A stretch of DNA of 64,000 nt, taken from positions 124,001 to 188,000 of the forward strand of contig NZ_JAUDRZ010000011.1 in the NCBI RefSeq assembly GCF_030380735.1. Reading direction: 5' to 3'. A program made the translations under genes and the position numbers. This document shows, in pieces, positions 63,889 to 64,000 of the stretch (position 1 is the first letter of the stretch; the number at the start of each line of letters is the position of its first letter). This DNA comes from Rhizobium sp. S152. Lineage in GTDB: Bacteria; Pseudomonadota; Alphaproteobacteria; Rhizobiales; Rhizobiaceae. A model generated the notes under the pieces. The model saw only the letters and a program-made list of their open reading frames with translations, made no database searches and was not told where the DNA came from.

Positions 63889-64000
63889 TTAGTAGAGCCA
63901 AGCCACCCGAGTCTCCCACCTGCCCCATTCCGGATGAGCGAACGGCACCAGCATGCTCGGCGCCCTTCTCGCCACCATCGGCCCGATCTCGATGTCAATC
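63889..64000 (-). CDS. Possible C-terminal part of an unidentified gene running off the window
   Basis: The minus-strand frame ending in TAA at 63891-63889 reads IDIEIGPMVARRAPSMLVPF then AHPEWGRWETRVAWLY. It stays open to the window edge and has a protein-like composition. No family recognised. The region 63707-63888 before it shows no convincing gene; short frames there are not supported. Confidence 0.3.
   Translation of the reverse strand, partial: IDIEIGPMVARRAPSMLVPFAHPEWGRWETRVAWLY

Overview
This window looks like the core chromosome of a member of the Rhizobiaceae (Rhizobium/Agrobacterium/Ensifer type). The DNA is GC-rich. The F1 ATP synthase cluster (atpHAGD-x-C) stands without F0 genes. 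TCA-cycle genes run mdh-sucCDAB followed a few genes later by lpdA, and hemC-hemD is followed by a Mic60-like gene and a HemY N-terminal protein. All of these are arrangements known from alphaproteobacteria. No tRNA, rRNA, CRISPR array or prophage was seen. Genus and species cannot be fixed by reading alone.

Layout. 1-5366: minus-strand NAD-dependent formate dehydrogenase operon fdsG-fdsB-fdsA-fdhD (fdhD cut by the window edge), preceded by an ArsR-type regulator (5677-6018) and an SDR oxidoreductase. 7042-12215: F1 ATP synthase operon atpH-atpA-atpG-atpD-(77-aa Cys-rich protein)-atpC, closed by a clear terminator. 12470-19873: DUF4345-like membrane protein, priA, a lone AAA ATPase, a PlsC-like acyltransferase, then plus-strand xerC and a TraB/GumN protein. 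A 294-bp element with 32-bp terminal inverted repeats supplies the last codons and stop of xerC. 20160-31579: lpdA, LysE exporter, SDR, secreted protein, MAPEG protein, sucB, sucA, sucD, sucC and mdh, all on the minus strand. 31759-37951: zapE, an Omp19/Inh-type lipoprotein, and sdhCDAB with a VapBC/FitAB-like toxin-antitoxin pair inserted between sdhA and sdhB.

38266-48956: a secreted protein; a minus-strand group tsaD-gpsA-YciI-EVE-methyltransferase; and plus-strand hemC-hemD-Mic60-HemY_N-TerB-glutamine amidotransferase, then a RidA-family protein. 49153-54375: MFS exporter, YggT, DUF167, inorganic pyrophosphatase, GNAT acetyltransferase, typA. 54511-59864: a broken phoD next to a ferric-iron-type ABC transporter whose upstream region carries a well-formed Pho box. 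60005-63691: M3 oligopeptidase, a second LysE exporter and a polysaccharide deacetylase. A partial unidentified reading frame runs off the right edge.

Functionally the window is dominated by central energy metabolism (formate oxidation, half of the TCA cycle, complex II, ATP synthase) plus haem synthesis and envelope functions. Most of it is ordinary core genome. The points of real interest are the TIR element at xerC, the GC-rich paired inverted repeats, the toxin-antitoxin pair inside the sdh operon, the deletion-broken phoD beside a Pho-box-controlled ABC transporter, and several unusually placed hairpins.
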